Positions 32,440 through 43,104 of a stretch of 64,000 nt of DNA are shown here, piece by piece. The notes under the pieces are model-generated. The model was not told where the DNA came from and ran no database searches. It was given only the letters and a program-made list of their open reading frames with translations. Within the stretch, counting starts at the first letter, position 1, and each line of letters starts with the position of its first letter. A program made the translations under genes and the position numbers. Origin of the DNA: Piper betle (taxonomy: Eukaryota; Streptophyta; Magnoliopsida; Piperales; Piperaceae); the NCBI GenBank assembly GCA_033002965.1, contig JAURVB010013140.1, positions 1-64,000 on the forward strand, read 5' to 3'.

Positions 32440-33223
32440 TCCTTACTCTTCTCCAATATTGTTAGTTAAAAAGAAGGATGGAAGTTGGAGAATGTGTATT
32501 GAGTACAGAGCTCTAAATAAAGTTACAATAAAGGACAAATTCCCAATTCCTAACATTGATGAATTGCTTGATGAGTTGCATGATTCTACCTATTTTTCAA
32601 AATTGGATCGAAGATCAGGGTATCATCAAATAAGAATGCATGAGAATGATGTGCATAAGATAGCATTTCAAACACACCAAGGCCATTATGAATTTAAAGT
32701 GATGCCTTTTGGATTGTCCAATGCGCCTTCCACATTCCAAGCATTGATGAACGATGTATTTGCTGATTATCTTAGGAGATTTATTTTAGTCTTCTTTGAT
32801 GATATTCTCATATATAGCAAATCTTGGAAGGATCATATGGTACACATAGGGTGAGCCTTGGATAAGTTATTAGTTCATGAATTATATGCAAGGAAGGAAA
32901 AGTGTTGTTTTGGTACGAGGAAGATACAATATTTGGAACATGTGATTTCGGAAAATGGGGTAAGTGTTGATATGGAAAAGATTTCAGCCATAGAGAATTG
33001 GCCAATACCAAAATCTGTTAAAAGTGTAAGAGGGTTTCTAGGTTTGGCCGGATACTATAAGAAGTTTATCAAACACTTTGGTACCATTGCAGCTCCTTTA
33101 TCTGATTTACATAAAAAAGATGCTTATAAATGGAACAAATTGGCAGCAGATTCATTTGATAACTTGAAAATTTCTCTTACACATGCTCCAGTCTTAGCAT
33201 TACCAGATTTTTCATTACCTTGA
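32440..33223 (+). pseudogene. Reverse transcriptase, C-terminal part
   Basis: It encodes [20 protein letters not shown], the [13 protein letters not shown] motif and the catalytic FFDDILIYS box of Ty3 RT, then the thumb-region FLGLAGYYKKFIKHF. A TGA at 32852-32854 interrupts the frame, and a one-base loss at about 33218-33221 shifts it before RNase H. Confidence 0.92.
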
Positions 33224-33567
33224 GTGTAGAATGTGACGCTAGTGGGGGTGGCATAGGAGCAGTTCTTATGCAAGGAAACAGGCCCATTTCTTTTTACAGA
33301 AAAAAATTGCATGGACGACATCTTGTATTGTCAACTTATGAAAAAGAAATGATGGCCTTAGTGTTGGCAGTGATAAAATGGAGACATTACTTGTTGGGCA
33401 GAACATTTATGGTCAAAACTAATCATTCAAGCCTCAAATATTTATGGGAGCAACAAATTCACACATTGGCACAACAAAAATGGTTAACAAAGCTATTAGG
33501 TTTTGATTTTACCATAGAGTACAAACCAGGCAAGGAAAATAAAGTGGCAAATGCTCTTTCAAGATAA
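33220..33567 (+). pseudogene. RNase H domain
   Basis: It encodes ECDASGGGIGAVLMQ, STYEKEMMALVLAV, WRHYLLGRTF and YKPGKENKVANALSR, the usual Ty3 RNase H sequence with the catalytic Asp and Glu. It ends at TAA 33565-33567, where an intact element would continue into integrase. Confidence 0.9.
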
Positions 33568-33699
33568 TTCGAAAGAACTGAGATTGCTAAAAATAATTCT
33601 GAAAAGAGGGTAACTTCAAGAGAAGCTACATTTGAATCTACTTCTGCAAGTAATGATGTGTTGTCTTCAGTTGCATTGTCAACAGCCATTCCATGATGG

Positions 33700-34983
33700 T
33701 TGGAGAAAATTAAAGAGGCATATAATTTTAGTGAGATGATTCAGTCACTAATGAGGAAGTGTGTTGCAAAAGAATTGTCGGCAAACTGGTCAATTAGAGA
33801 AGGTATTCTATTCTATAAAGATAGACTTTATTTAGTTTCCAAAATGCAGCTGATTCCAATTATTCTCAAGGAATTCCATGATGGAACACATGAAGGAATC
33901 CAAAAAACTCTCAAAAGGTTAAGAGAAAATTTTTATTGGTCTCGAATGGTTCAAGATGTTGTTGCTTACTTGAAAAATTGTGAGTTTTGTCAAAGATTCA
34001 AGTCCTCCACAATGACACCTGCGGGTTTATTGCAGCCATTACCAATACCAAATCAAATTTGGACTTTTGTATCAATGGATTTCATCACAGGCATGCCCAA
34101 AAGTCAAGGTAAGGATACAATTCTAGTAGTGGTAGACAGGTTATCCAAATAGAGTCATTTTGTGGCCATCACACATCCTTTTACAGAAGCTAGCATTGCT
34201 CAAATATACTTTGATAACATTTTTAAGCTTCATGGCATGCCAACCTCTATTGTTTGTGATCGAGATGCAACATTTACCAGTCAATTTTGGAATGAGCTGT
34301 TTAGATTGCAAGGGGTAGCATTTAATTACAATTCAGCTTACCATCCACAAACAAATGGACAAACCGAGGTTGTCAATAAAATTTTGGAACAATACTTGAG
34401 ATGTTTTTCTGGTGATAGACTACAATCTTGGGTGAAATGGCTGGCTTGGGCAGAATATTGCTATAACACGAGTTTTCACTCTTCTATTCACATGAGTCCA
34501 TTAGAGGCCGTTTATAACATGAGCCCTCCAAATTTGCTGACATATGTTCCTGGAACAGCTAAGTCAAGTGAAGTGGATTAGGTGTTGCATAACGGAGATC
34601 AATTATTATTTGAGCTTAATGAGAATTTGAAGAATGCTCAAGTGCACATGAAGCATTACCACAATTTGAGGAGAAGAGATGTAGAATTTCAGGTGGGACA
34701 ATCAGTTTTTCTTAAACTGCAACAATATAGGCAGACGTCTTTGCATTCAAGAAGAGTCACCAAACTAGCTGCAAAATTTTATGGTCCATTTTTTATCACT
34801 GAATGTATTGGAGCAGTTTCTTACAGATTACAGTTACCAAGGGATTGTAAACTTCACAATGTGTTCCATATTTCTCAGCTCAAAGCATCAGTGAATGCAG
34901 ACATCCACATTCAAGCATCAATTCCGGAAATGATATCAGCTGAAAGTCTTATGCAAGGAGAGGAAGCAAGTGATGAAATTTGA
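33700..34983 (+). pseudogene. Integrase region
   Basis: An HHCC zinc-binding module (HDGTHEG ... CEFC) is followed by the DDE core: the first Asp in SMDFITGMP, the second near CDRDATFTSQFW and the Glu in the block beginning YHPQTNGQTE. The C-terminal GPFFITECIG and HNVFHISQLK blocks follow. In-frame TAG stops lie at 34150-34152 and 34579-34581. The frame ends at 34983 without the chromodomain expected in a chromovirus. Confidence 0.92.
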
Positions 34984-35029
34984 AGCAAGTGAGGAATTTT
35001 GAACAACCTTGAGGGCAAGAATTGTTTTT

Positions 35030-35039
35030 GGGAGGGGAG
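35030..35039 (+). other. Polypurine tract
   Basis: GGGAGGGGAG shortly before the 3' LTR at 35044, the plus-strand primer for reverse transcription. Confidence 0.85.
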
Positions 35040-35043
35040 TATT

Positions 35044-35391
35044 TGGTATGATTAAAGTGAGTATTTTGGAAATATATCAAGGTAGTTTTGTTAGTTAGCA
35101 GTGAAGCATAAAATAGTAATAGTCATGATTTGAAATGTATAAATGGAGGGAAAGAGGGACAGATAGGGGAAATTTGGATTCAATCTATGAACTGATTCTT
35201 TTCTTTATGAGGAAGGAACTGAGTGTTCTTCTTCCAGTCTCATCCATCTTCTTTGATTTTCCAATTCATTCTTCAATCGATATACTTTGTTTTTGTTCTG
35301 TTCGATCCCACTATGGCTCCATCGAAACAGAACAACAAGCAGTGTAAAGGCAAGGATCTGATATTTAGCCCAATTGAATCAGATCCTAGCA
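35044..35391 (+). repeat. 3' LTR of the Ty3 element
   Basis: 348 bp, TG...CA, followed by target copy GAGTG. It is longer than the 5' LTR because of a TTCCAATTCATTCTTC-type segment near 35258. Confidence 0.9.
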
Positions 35392-35560
35392 GAGTGAGTT
35401 TTGAGTACAAATGCTCGAGATCAACTTGAACAACTTTGTCTTGCTCGAGTTTGACTGGAGCTTGAATATACTTTAACTATCAATTTTTAAGAGCTCGAAA
35501 CCAGCTCGACTTGTGCTCGAAACTAGGAGTTCAAAACCAGCTCTTAATTTGGGTCATTAT
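35392..35560. mobile_element. CTCGA-rich element, right part
   Basis: Continues the CTCGA-motif sequence cut by the Ty3 element (GCTCGAGATCAAC, GAGCTCGAAACCAGCTCG). Beyond it, 35561-35622 is unassigned AT-rich DNA. Confidence 0.45.
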
Positions 35561-37603
35561 ATGTAAAGTAGACCATTATATATGGATTACAATCATCATT
35601 TATAGAAAATAGGAACGGATAGTGTAACACCCTGATTTCAGTTCACTTAAGAACCGAATCAGAAATGTTACAATTGAGTCAAGTCATGTTTAACGTTATT
35701 CGTTGGTAAGACTCTATCGATGAAATATATCGAAACAACCCATTTGGTGTCATGAGAATTGAAGACATTATTAAATATGTATCAAAACACATCAAATATA
35801 AATACAAGTAATAAAGAAAATAATTGCACCGAGCTCAAGTGTGTGTAACGTTTATCTAACCTCCCACCAAAGTCAACTCAAGATTTGCAAAACCTACATA
35901 TATTATATGAAAAACATCAATAACGAGTGTTATTGGTCTGAAAAATAACTAATACAATCTGGTAAATGGGTATTCAATTACCCACAAAAACTTATGAAAC
36001 TTTAAGATTGCCTCAGACTAGGCGGTAAGCAAACATACTTAAGCAAGTGTCGGCTCGCATACATGGCTAATGTTTATATTCATACATACAATGCTTACAC
36101 CCTTACACCTTTATGACCCATGACCTGAGTTAAGGATTTATAGTAAAAACTGATTGGTTCAACCGTTATTTTTAGTTGAGTCAATTTTAGAACACGCTTA
36201 TTGAACCGAAGTCGGTCATTTGTTATGAACCATGAGGGCCATGTGTGTCCAAGTATATGATGATAACATTATGAATATAGCAGAAAAGAGTGGGTTATCA
36301 GATGCCAGTTTATATTCTTTTATATATATAGTGGACCATATGATTAGTTTTAAGTAGTTTACTGTGTTAGGACGCGTTATAGGGTAATTTGGGTGGGTTA
36401 ATAGTTACAGAGCATGTCATTGTGATGTTATGGCGTGTGATATATTTTATGGGATTTTTTTCATATTTTTCTAGATTTGTTTAGGATTTATTATGTGCTA
36501 GCTATTATTTTTGACTCGAGTAGGAGGCGAGTCAATACATATTTACGAGTTTGCCCCCCAAGTATTTCTTCTCCCTCCCAACACTTTCGTCACCCCCAAA
36601 TCCTCGATCGCGGCCACCTTCACCCCCGTGCTCGTCGCCGATGCCGCCTTCATTTGCAGCACTGCTGCCGATTGACACCACCCCGTCCTATCGTGCCGTC
36701 GTTGTGCCGCCCCGACTAGGCCCGGCCACCGTCTGGCTGCCACAATGCCGGAATTGCCCCACAAATGTGCAATGTTCCCTTAATCGATTCGCCGCTGTCC
36801 AGGCCGGACCGCTGCCGTGGTGACATCGACGACCACTCCCTCGACCTCCTCGACATTTCCCCGCTCCCTAGTGCCACTGCCGAGGCTGGTTGTGGGTCTG
36901 ATCGGAGTGACCGACTGAACTCATCCCTGCCATCGGCGGTCATGGCCACCATTATCGCCCTCACCGTCACTACCATTGGGTCGAGCTTACCGAGCTGGTG
37001 CTGACGGTACCCTATACCCCTGCCATCCCATCGGTCGCCGGAAAATTGATGGGAAGCTACCGAAAAACCGTCAGAACCTGTCGGAAAACCAGATTCGCTG
37101 GAATTTGTTGGATCTTCCACTGAGTTCATCCAGCTGAACCTGATTGAACTTCAGACGCTGCCAAGCACTGAATTGGAGCTCCAAGACGTGCGACGAAACC
37201 CTAGTCGTTGAAGATTGCCAACGATGCGAGGTATAATTACCTCCGATTTAATTATTTGAAATTGATATTTATTGGCACATCATGCTAGGATTGATTAATT
37301 GTTGCAATTAATGCCTAATTATGGATGAAGTGATAAGTTGCATAATTTGATTGATAGTGAAAGAATGTTAGTGATCTAATCAAGTAAATTAAAATTGAGC
37401 ATGCTAATTGACTGCAACGTAACTTAACAAAACGTAATAAAATTGGCATGACTAGGATGAGTTAGAAATATTTTTAAATTGATGATTGTTTGATTGTTGT
37501 TAGATGATGATTGCATTGTATGTGTGACGTTCATGATGAGTTTGATGCATCATTTAGTTAGTGGGTGTTAGTTTTTAGATTTGATGTGTAGGGACAGAGT
37601 AGG

Positions 37604-40600
37604 TGTAAAACCCGTGACTCGAGTCAGGGTTTTACGTTACCGAACCAGTCGGTTCAACCGTTGGTTCAAGTCAAGTCAGTTAGTTTCATGAACCGCGTGC
37701 TGAGTCGAGGCCAGCCGTGTGTTATGAGCGATGAGAGTTAGGTATACCTGAATATATGATGATAACGTCGAGAAGATGGTGAGATATGAGTTATCAGAAT
37801 ATATGAAAGTATGCAGTATTTTTTCTTTTTATATGTTTGATCGTAGAAATAGTTTTAGGCTCGAATAACGCGTAAGGACGCGTTGGATTATATTCGGGTG
37901 GGTTATTAGTTATAGAGCATGCCATTTGGATGTTGTTGTGTTTGTTTTATTTTATGGAATTTTTCCATATTTTTCTAGATTTTTTTAGAATTTATTACGA
38001 ACTAGTTATTATTTTGACTCGAGTGGGAATCGAGTCAATACTTATTTACGAAACTGCCATTGAGGGTATTTTTCTCCCTCCCGACCCTTCCTCACCCAAA
38101 CCCCAGCCGTCGCTCGTGCTCGTCGCCGCTGCCGCCGACGCCGTGCTGCCGCCAATCGACGCCGCCCCGCCATGCCGTGCAGTCGCCGTGCCGCCCCGAC
38201 CGACCCGGCCACCGATCGCCAGCTGGCGTGCCGCCACGATGCTGCGAAGCCGCCTCGACCGTCGCCATTCTGAGCCCGATTTGCCGCTGTCCGGGCCGCG
38301 CCGCCGCCGCTGTGACCCCGACAACCACCCCCTCGCCGTCGCCGACATTTCCCCCACCATCCCGAGCGCTCGTCGAGGCCGGCCGCAGCCCCGATCGGAG
38401 CACGCCGCCGCCGCCACCCATCTTCGACACCACCGTCGATGGCCATCGCCGCCTCGGCTACCCTGTTTGACACCACCATTGGACCAAGCTCGTCGAGCTG
38501 GTGCCGATAGACCCCTTCATTGCCCCGTCTCGAATCGTCGCCGGAAAACTGCCGGAATCCGCCGGAAAACCACCGACACTTGCCGGAAAACCGCCGGAAC
38601 CGCAGGAAAATTGGATTCATGGGAAATTTGCCGCTCAGGTACCGAACGCACCTGGTCCAATCTGATCGGACTTCGGACGCCGCTAGGTGCCGAATTCGAG
38701 TTTCAAGCCACGAAATGGAAACCCTAGCCGTCGCCGATTTTCGAAGACGCGAGGTATAATTTATTTTAATTTAATTATTTGAAAGTATTGATTATTAGAA
38801 TTGCATGCTAGGATTGGTGAATTGTGTGTTATTATAATATATATAAATGTAGATTTGATTAAGGATAAAAATGTGAAATTTGTTTGATTGAGTGGTGTTA
38901 AAAATGGAAGCTAAGAAACTAATTAGGGTAACTAGGTAATGATCATGATCTAATGCAAACTAGCCTAAGTAGACTTGCTAGAATTGATATAGGTTGATGT
39001 GTGTTGATTAATGCGTGATTGTGTTGATTGTGTGTGCATGCTATAGGATGTGTGATTCATCATGCGGGCGTTAGTTTTTAGCTTGATTGTGTAGGTACGG
39101 TGTAGGAGCTCGCCGCCTAGCCACGTGGACCCGTTTGGAGCTTCTACCAGGTCCGTTTAGGACTCGTTCTTTGATTTACGCTACTCTCTTGTGTATTTGA
39201 TTTATTATGTGCAGGACGAGTTAAGTGGCATTTTATCGAATCCCACTTAACTCGGGCCATTTAGCCAACAATTTTTCTAATTAATAACCCTCGAGGATGA
39301 GATCCCTCGAGTTTGTTTTCAAACTTCAGATCCAGCTCACGATGCCTTCGGGCCTATTGTATAAATCCCAACCTAGACCTATATATATGTATAGTTTTCG
39401 CGTTTTCAGTGAGAGATTGAATGAGGGAAATCGGACCACCGTGCTACGCGAGCGGGCACGTGTGAGTCGATAGTGGGCTCTGGAATGGTGTGCGGGCCGT
39501 TTCATTCCCGAGGGATCCTGACAACTCCACCTTTGAGTTCCTCAAACCCGGATAAGTGTGGAGGTTCACTGGTATTACATTGCAGCGCATGTCTAGACTT
39601 GTGGTTTCAAAGGGTACTGAAGGCGACTGCCTGAGAGTACTCGGCCTTCGTACTCAAGGCCAGGAGTAATATGGAAGGTGCAGAGGGAGCAAAGGAATGA
39701 GATTTGATGCGAGAAGCGATAGAGAAATGACCGAGGTATGAGAATGTGAAAGATAGGGGGACGCTATCGACCCGAGGGCGACGGCTCCCGTATGTGCCCT
39801 GATGAGAGTTCTTGATGAAGTATATGGTTTTCATTCAACAGGAGAGTTTGCTCTCCTGTGCCAGATTGATATTAGTTATTTTCCGGGCCGTTAACACTCG
39901 TTACTGACGGTTTTTCTATATATATGTAGGTGAGAAATGCGAGGGATGAAAGCTGTCGGGACTGCGGAGGAGCAGCACGGAACCGCGCACACATGTACCT
40001 GCCGCGTGTAACGTATAATGACGGTGTGTTATTGCTACGTGAATGATAATTTTGATGTGTTTGTTTAGATAAATTGCTTGATATGAAATGAATGGATAAA
40101 TGTGAATGAGTAGTGAGTTTGGAGTTCAGGCTCGGTTCAATTGAAACGAAAGAGATAATGATGAATGCTACGGTAGATTATCATATTTTATCGTATTTTG
40201 ATAAAATATTTATATACCCTTGTTGTGGATAATTTTTAATTAAAATTTTCTTGCCGTTGCATGGTTTTGTTTTGCTTGCACATCATAGCATGCATGTAGG
40301 ACTACGTTAGAACGCACGCATCCCATCCATGCATTTCATGTTTGCATCTCCATCTTGAGACACCGAGGGCAGATCTGGGTCGGCTTAACCGAACCCAGTA
40401 GATTAGCGAACGGTTCGGTCGCCGGTGACATTTCTGGGTCAGTTCACGGGTGAGCCGAAACGGGGTGTTACAATCCCGACCGCCGTCGAGGCCGGCCGCT
40501 GCCCCGATCGGAGCACGCCGCCGCCACCGCCCATTTTCGATGCCGGTGCGACAGCCATCGCCGCCCCGGCTACCTTGTTTGACACCACCATTGGACCAAG

Positions 40601-41611
40601 CTCGTCGAACTGGTGCCGATAGACCCCCTGATTGCCCCATCCCAAATCATCGCCGGAAAACCGTTGAAATCCGCAGGAAAACTACCGACACTCGCCGGAA
40701 AATCGCCGGAACCATCGCAAAATTGGATTCGTGGGAAATTCGTCGGATCATCCGCCGAAAGCACCCGGTCCAATCTGATCGGACTTCGGAAGCCGTTAGG
40801 TGCCAAATTCGAGTTTCGAGCCACGAAAGAGAAACCCTAACCGTCGCCGATTTTCGATGGCGACGGCTCCTGTATGTGCGCTGATGAGAGTTCTTGAGGA
40901 AGTATATGGTTTTTATTCAACAGGAGAGTTTGCTCTCCTATGCTAGATTGATATTAGTTATTTTCCGGGCCGGTAACACTCATTGCTGACGGTTTTTCTA
41001 TATATATGTAGGTGAGGAATGCGAGTGATGAAAGCTGTCGGGACTGCGGAGGAGCAGCACGGAACCACGCACACATGTACCTGCCGCGTGTAATGTATAA
41101 TGATGATGTGTTAATGCTATGTGAATGATAATTTGGATGTGTTTGTTTGGTTGAATTGCCTGTTATAAAATGAACGGATAGATGTGAATGAGCAGGGAGC
41201 CTTGAGTTCAGCCTCGGCTTAGATGAAAACAAATGAGATAATAATGGAATGCCGCGGTAGATTGTTATGTTTTGTTGTATTTTGATAAAATATTTATATA
41301 ACTTTGTTGTGGGCAGGTTGGCCCTTATTGCACTTTTAGGGGAAATTCTGTCCGTTTTTACGTAGTATATATTGTCTTTTGGTTTCTCATTTATTGTTTT
41401 GTCTTGTTTTTGCTTGTACATCATAGCATGCATGTAGGACCGCGTTAGAACCCAATTGTTCCCATTCATGCATTCCATGTTTGCATCTCTATCTTGAGAC
41501 GCTGAGATCAGATCCGGTTCGGCTTAACCGAACCCAGTAGATTAGCGAATGGTTCGGTCGTCGGTGACATTTCCGGGTCGGTTCACGAGTGAGCCGAAAC
41601 GGGGTGTTAGA
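37604..41611 (+). mobile_element. Nested LTR plus partial second LTR (plus)
   Basis: Flanked by perfect duplications GTAGG (37599-37603 and 41612-41616). It holds a complete LTR (37604-40472, TGTAAAACCC...GGGGTGTTACA, 2,869 bp) joined directly to a truncated LTR (40473-41611) that starts mid-GC-island and lacks the segment equivalent to about 38750-39775. Its final bases read GTGTTAGA, a one-base variant of the usual end. The Pro/Arg-rich ORFs at 37930-38727 and 38042-38620 lie in the GC island on opposite strands and are not supported as genes. Confidence 0.82.
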
Positions 41612-42694
41612 GTAGGAGCTCGTCGCCTAGGCACGAGGACACACTTGGAGCTTCTGCCAGGTCCATTTAGGATTCGCTCTCGATTTATTGTCTCATTCTA
41701 TATGGTTTTGTTTAGAACAGGAAAGAGGATGTGTTGAGTGGTGGTGTTTTCGTATCCCACTCCACACGGGCCATTTAGCCGATCGCATTTTCGGATTAAT
41801 AACCCTCGAGGATGAGATCTATCGAGTTTGTTTTCAAAACTCAGATCTAGCTCACGATGCCTTCGGGCCTATTATATAAATCCCTACCAAGACCTATATA
41901 CGTGTAGTTTTCACATTTTCATTGATGGAATGAGGGAAATTCGATGATCGTGCTGCACGAGTAGGCATGTGCTAGTCGATAGGGGTTTGGAACTGGTGAG
42001 CATCCACTCCATTCCTGTGGGATCCTGATAACTCTACCTTTGAGTTCCTCAAACCCAGAGAAGTGTGGAGGTTTTAGGTACTGCTGTGCAGTGGCATGTC
42101 TAGACTTGTGGCTTAAAAGGGTACTGAAGGTGCTTGCCAAAGAGTACTTGGCCCTTATACTCAGGGCTAGGAGCAATACAGAGGATGTAGAGGGCGGAAG
42201 AGAAAAGGATGATTTTGCCGTGCAAGAGATAGATGAAATGGCCAAGGAAAGAGAATGATAAGGAAAGGGAATGATATGGAAAGAGAATGAAATGGAAAGA
42301 GAATGATATGGAAAGGGGATGCTGTAAAACCCAAGCTTTTTGCCCAGTGGTTTTAATTTATGTTCGGTTGTGACCTGGATTGGGGTCTTACCTGGTAATT
42401 TTGCCATGTATTTATGTATGGTATCTAGGTACGTATGTGTTGCCCAGCCATAGCCTCCTTTGGCATTCGGTACACCTGTTTGGATGCGTCACCCTGGCTT
42501 TTTAATTTTGGTCCAATTTGAGTGTGTAGTTAGATGTAAGGGCCGTGTCCCTCGCGTGTCTTTTGTCTGCTTGCCATGTGTTTGATAATCTTACGAACCA
42601 TCCTAACCACTTTTAGGACCTGCACTGTAATTTTTGCGGTGGACTCAATCGCTTTAGGGTAAAAACCCTAAGATTTTGGGTTTTGAGATAACCC

Positions 42695-42930
42695 AACCCA
42701 TACCTTTTTAGCTAACCCAACCTATACATCCTTATTTATCCAACCCATACCTCTTTTGGTATGGCACCCATACCTCTACAGGTAGGCACCCATACCTCTA
42801 TAGGCATGGCACCCATACTGCTATGGGTATGACACCTATACTTCTATAGGTATGCCACCCATACATGTACGACATCACCAAGCCAACCCATACCTTTTTA
42901 AGTATGGTACCCATACCTATGACATCACCA
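42695..42930. repeat. CCATACC minisatellite with internal palindromes
   Basis: Repeated units of about 22-27 bp of the form CACCCATACCTCTATAGG, many followed by TATGGCA or TATGCCA, so adjacent units can form hairpins (CCTCTATAGG and similar). The array ends just before a TATA box at 42940. Confidence 0.75.
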
Positions 42931-42939
42931 CCCTTCTTC

Positions 42940-42946
42940 TATAAAA
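42940..42946 (+). promoter_or_regulatory. TATA box in the 3.9-kb LTR
   Basis: TATAAAA lies downstream of the minisatellite and is followed by a pyrimidine-rich leader (42950-43030) and an ATG at 43033. The arrangement resembles a plant RNA polymerase II core promoter. It probably drives the LTR transcript; no transcript evidence is available. Confidence 0.55.
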
Positions 42947-43032
42947 TCCACCAATTCCCTCACCTTTCCACTCCTTCTCCCAACCTTCTTCTCCACTCTT
43001 TGAGCTCTCTCTATCCTTTTTGGCCTTCCAAG

Positions 43033-43104
43033 ATGTTTTTCTTTCAAGGGTTGAAGGACTTGGAGTGGGAAAACTCCAAGCGACCTCCCCTTGAACTATT
43101 AAAG
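43033..43104 (+). other. Short leader ORF ending at a splice-donor-like site
   Basis: 24 codons beginning MFFFQGLKDLEWENSK and reaching AAAG|GTATGT, a good match to a plant 5' splice site. The frame stays open into the following sequence (to 43233), but composition becomes AT-rich after the donor, as in an intron. It could be a leader exon of the LTR transcript or a captured gene fragment. The protein is not recognised. Confidence 0.4.

Larger units (their letters stand above)
24778..35391 (+). mobile_element. Degenerate Ty3/gypsy retrotransposon with nested insertions
   Basis: Terminal LTRs (TGGTATG...CTAGCA), a tRNA-Met primer site, a polypurine tract, and a gag-PR-RT-RNaseH-IN order that identifies Ty3/gypsy. 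The target duplication is GAGCG (24773-24777) and GAGTG (35392-35396), one transition apart. A solo LTR interrupts RT at 26885-32434. Without it the element is about 5.06 kb, compatible with a small chromovirus such as Reina, but no chromodomain is seen after integrase. Several stops and frameshifts make it non-functional. Confidence 0.9.

Noticed and set aside
37930..38727. 265-codon Pro/Arg-rich ORF overlapping a 192-codon ORF on the other strand
   Set aside because: It lies in the GC island of a solo LTR. Long frames on both strands are expected from GC content, and the equivalent frames are broken in sister LTRs (40473-40880, 58880-59500).
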